DNA of 64,000 nucleotides from Plectrocnemia conspersa (lineage: Eukaryota; Arthropoda; Insecta; Trichoptera; Polycentropodidae). Within the stretch, counting starts at the first letter, position 1; the number at the start of each line of letters is the position of its first letter. The translations under genes and the position numbers were made by a program. Location: the NCBI GenBank assembly GCA_009617715.1, contig VTFK01000057.1, positions 1 through 64,000 of the forward strand, read 5' to 3'. Below, piece by piece: positions 63,221-64,000 of the stretch. The notes under the pieces were generated by a model. The model saw only the letters and a program-made list of their open reading frames with translations, had not been told where the DNA came from and made no database searches.

Positions 63221-64000
63221 GTACCTTAAATTCACATTTCCAAAAACAAAAGTTGACGATGTATTTTAAAAGCGATGTATTTTTGCCGCACTGATGAAAT
63301 AGCAAAATATTTATCTTTATAATTATATAATACATTTACTCTCAGAATATCCCTCATTTAGTGATTTTGGCGACGTGGTGGAACGCTACAGAGCTATGCA
63401 ATAAATTCACTGCAAAAATGATCACATTATATTTAGATTGATAACATCAACTAAGAACGCGATTTTCTCTGAAAAGGGGAGCGCGGTGCGGAAAATGACA
63501 TTTCTGAATCATTTCCGTAAACATCTAATGAGAAACGTGACTTTCAGACTTTGTCATTAAGCTACGTGCCATTTTTAAACATGCTAAAATAATGATGCAC
63601 AGGTACGAGCGATCGATCGATCGTATATCTGATAGCTAGCGAAAGGTTTAAAACATATTATATAGATTATATAAAAAGGATATAATGAAAAACATTTTTT
63701 TAATTTTATTCAATAATGTAAAATACTTTTGGCCGCTCCTAAAATCGGCCGCCCGCGTGCCCTGCACGCGCTGCACGCTAGTTAGGTGCGGCCTTTCGTG
63801 ATTATATTTATATCCTTTATATGTATTATATTTTACATAATTTTACACCAGCGGAATTATTTCTCACGCTTTCTGTTTTAAATAGCATTAAAACATAAAA
63901 ACTTCATTCTAATATTATTGCTTTTTGATGTTTTTATTAGGCTAATATTTTTACAGTAATGTATGTACATAGTATATGGCCGGCTCGCACAGCGGCTTTG
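63221..64000. other. Intergenic to window end
   Basis: AT-rich, with a GCGATCGATCGATCG run at 63609 and a GC-rich patch at 63730-63800 (GGCCGCCCGCG, TGCACGCGCTGCACGC) that may be a transposon end. No gene seen. Confidence 0.35.

Overview
This is a window of an animal nuclear genome, almost certainly an insect. It is strongly AT-rich with short GC-rich islands at promoters. Its genes have GT-AG introns, it contains TATA plus initiator promoters, and it is packed with decayed eukaryotic DNA transposons (pogo/Tigger, hAT, piggyBac-like, mariner) and jockey-type LINE fragments. I cannot fix the insect order from the sequence alone; the beta-tubulin C-terminal tail is of the insect beta-1 type. 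There is nothing bacterial here and no CRISPR array.

Only two genes are well supported. (1) On the + strand, coding exons from 18211 to 23407 encode an OSGIN (oxidative stress-induced growth inhibitor) family flavoprotein, with a TATA/initiator promoter near 18001-18040 and a poly(A) signal at 23554. Exon 4 carries a one-base reading-frame break at a run of four C (20532-20535). Every other exon junction keeps phase, so this is either a recent lesion or a sequencing/assembly indel. (2) On the - strand, a beta-tubulin gene in two coding exons (46871-46815 and 45953-44667) has the classical intron after codon 19, a TATA promoter around 46970 and a GC-rich neighbourhood.

The rest is gene-poor. 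1-18000 holds a LINE 3' fragment (365-761), a TTAA-flanked piggyBac-like element (1569-2955), a long palindrome (3559-3790), a hAT-like remnant (5546-5777), an internally deleted Tigger element with intact 20-bp terminal repeats (7270-8293), tandem copies of a dispersed family (12119 onward) and a second LINE fragment (16544-16994). Introns of the OSGIN gene hold a 188-bp TTAA element and a 672-bp TTAA element with a pogo-type MITE nested inside it. The 20 kb between the two genes contains mariner-type transposase fossils (26355, 29612), hAT-type ends, perfect hairpins (29287, 36515), a diverged tandem duplication (34361-35185) and a second copy of the 3.4-kb-region repeat (42901). Beyond beta-tubulin lie two hAT elements with 8-bp target-site duplications (49065-49665 and 51273-52369), a LINE fragment (55828), a foldback element of about 690 bp (61256-61945) and a mariner helix-turn-helix fragment (63040).

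I found no convincing new biological system. The points most worth checking are the OSGIN frame break, the foldback element, the two hAT families with their duplications, the TTAA-ended families with subterminal palindromes, and an 11-mer (TGGCAACACTG) that occurs at least four times and may be a promoter motif or a repeat footprint.
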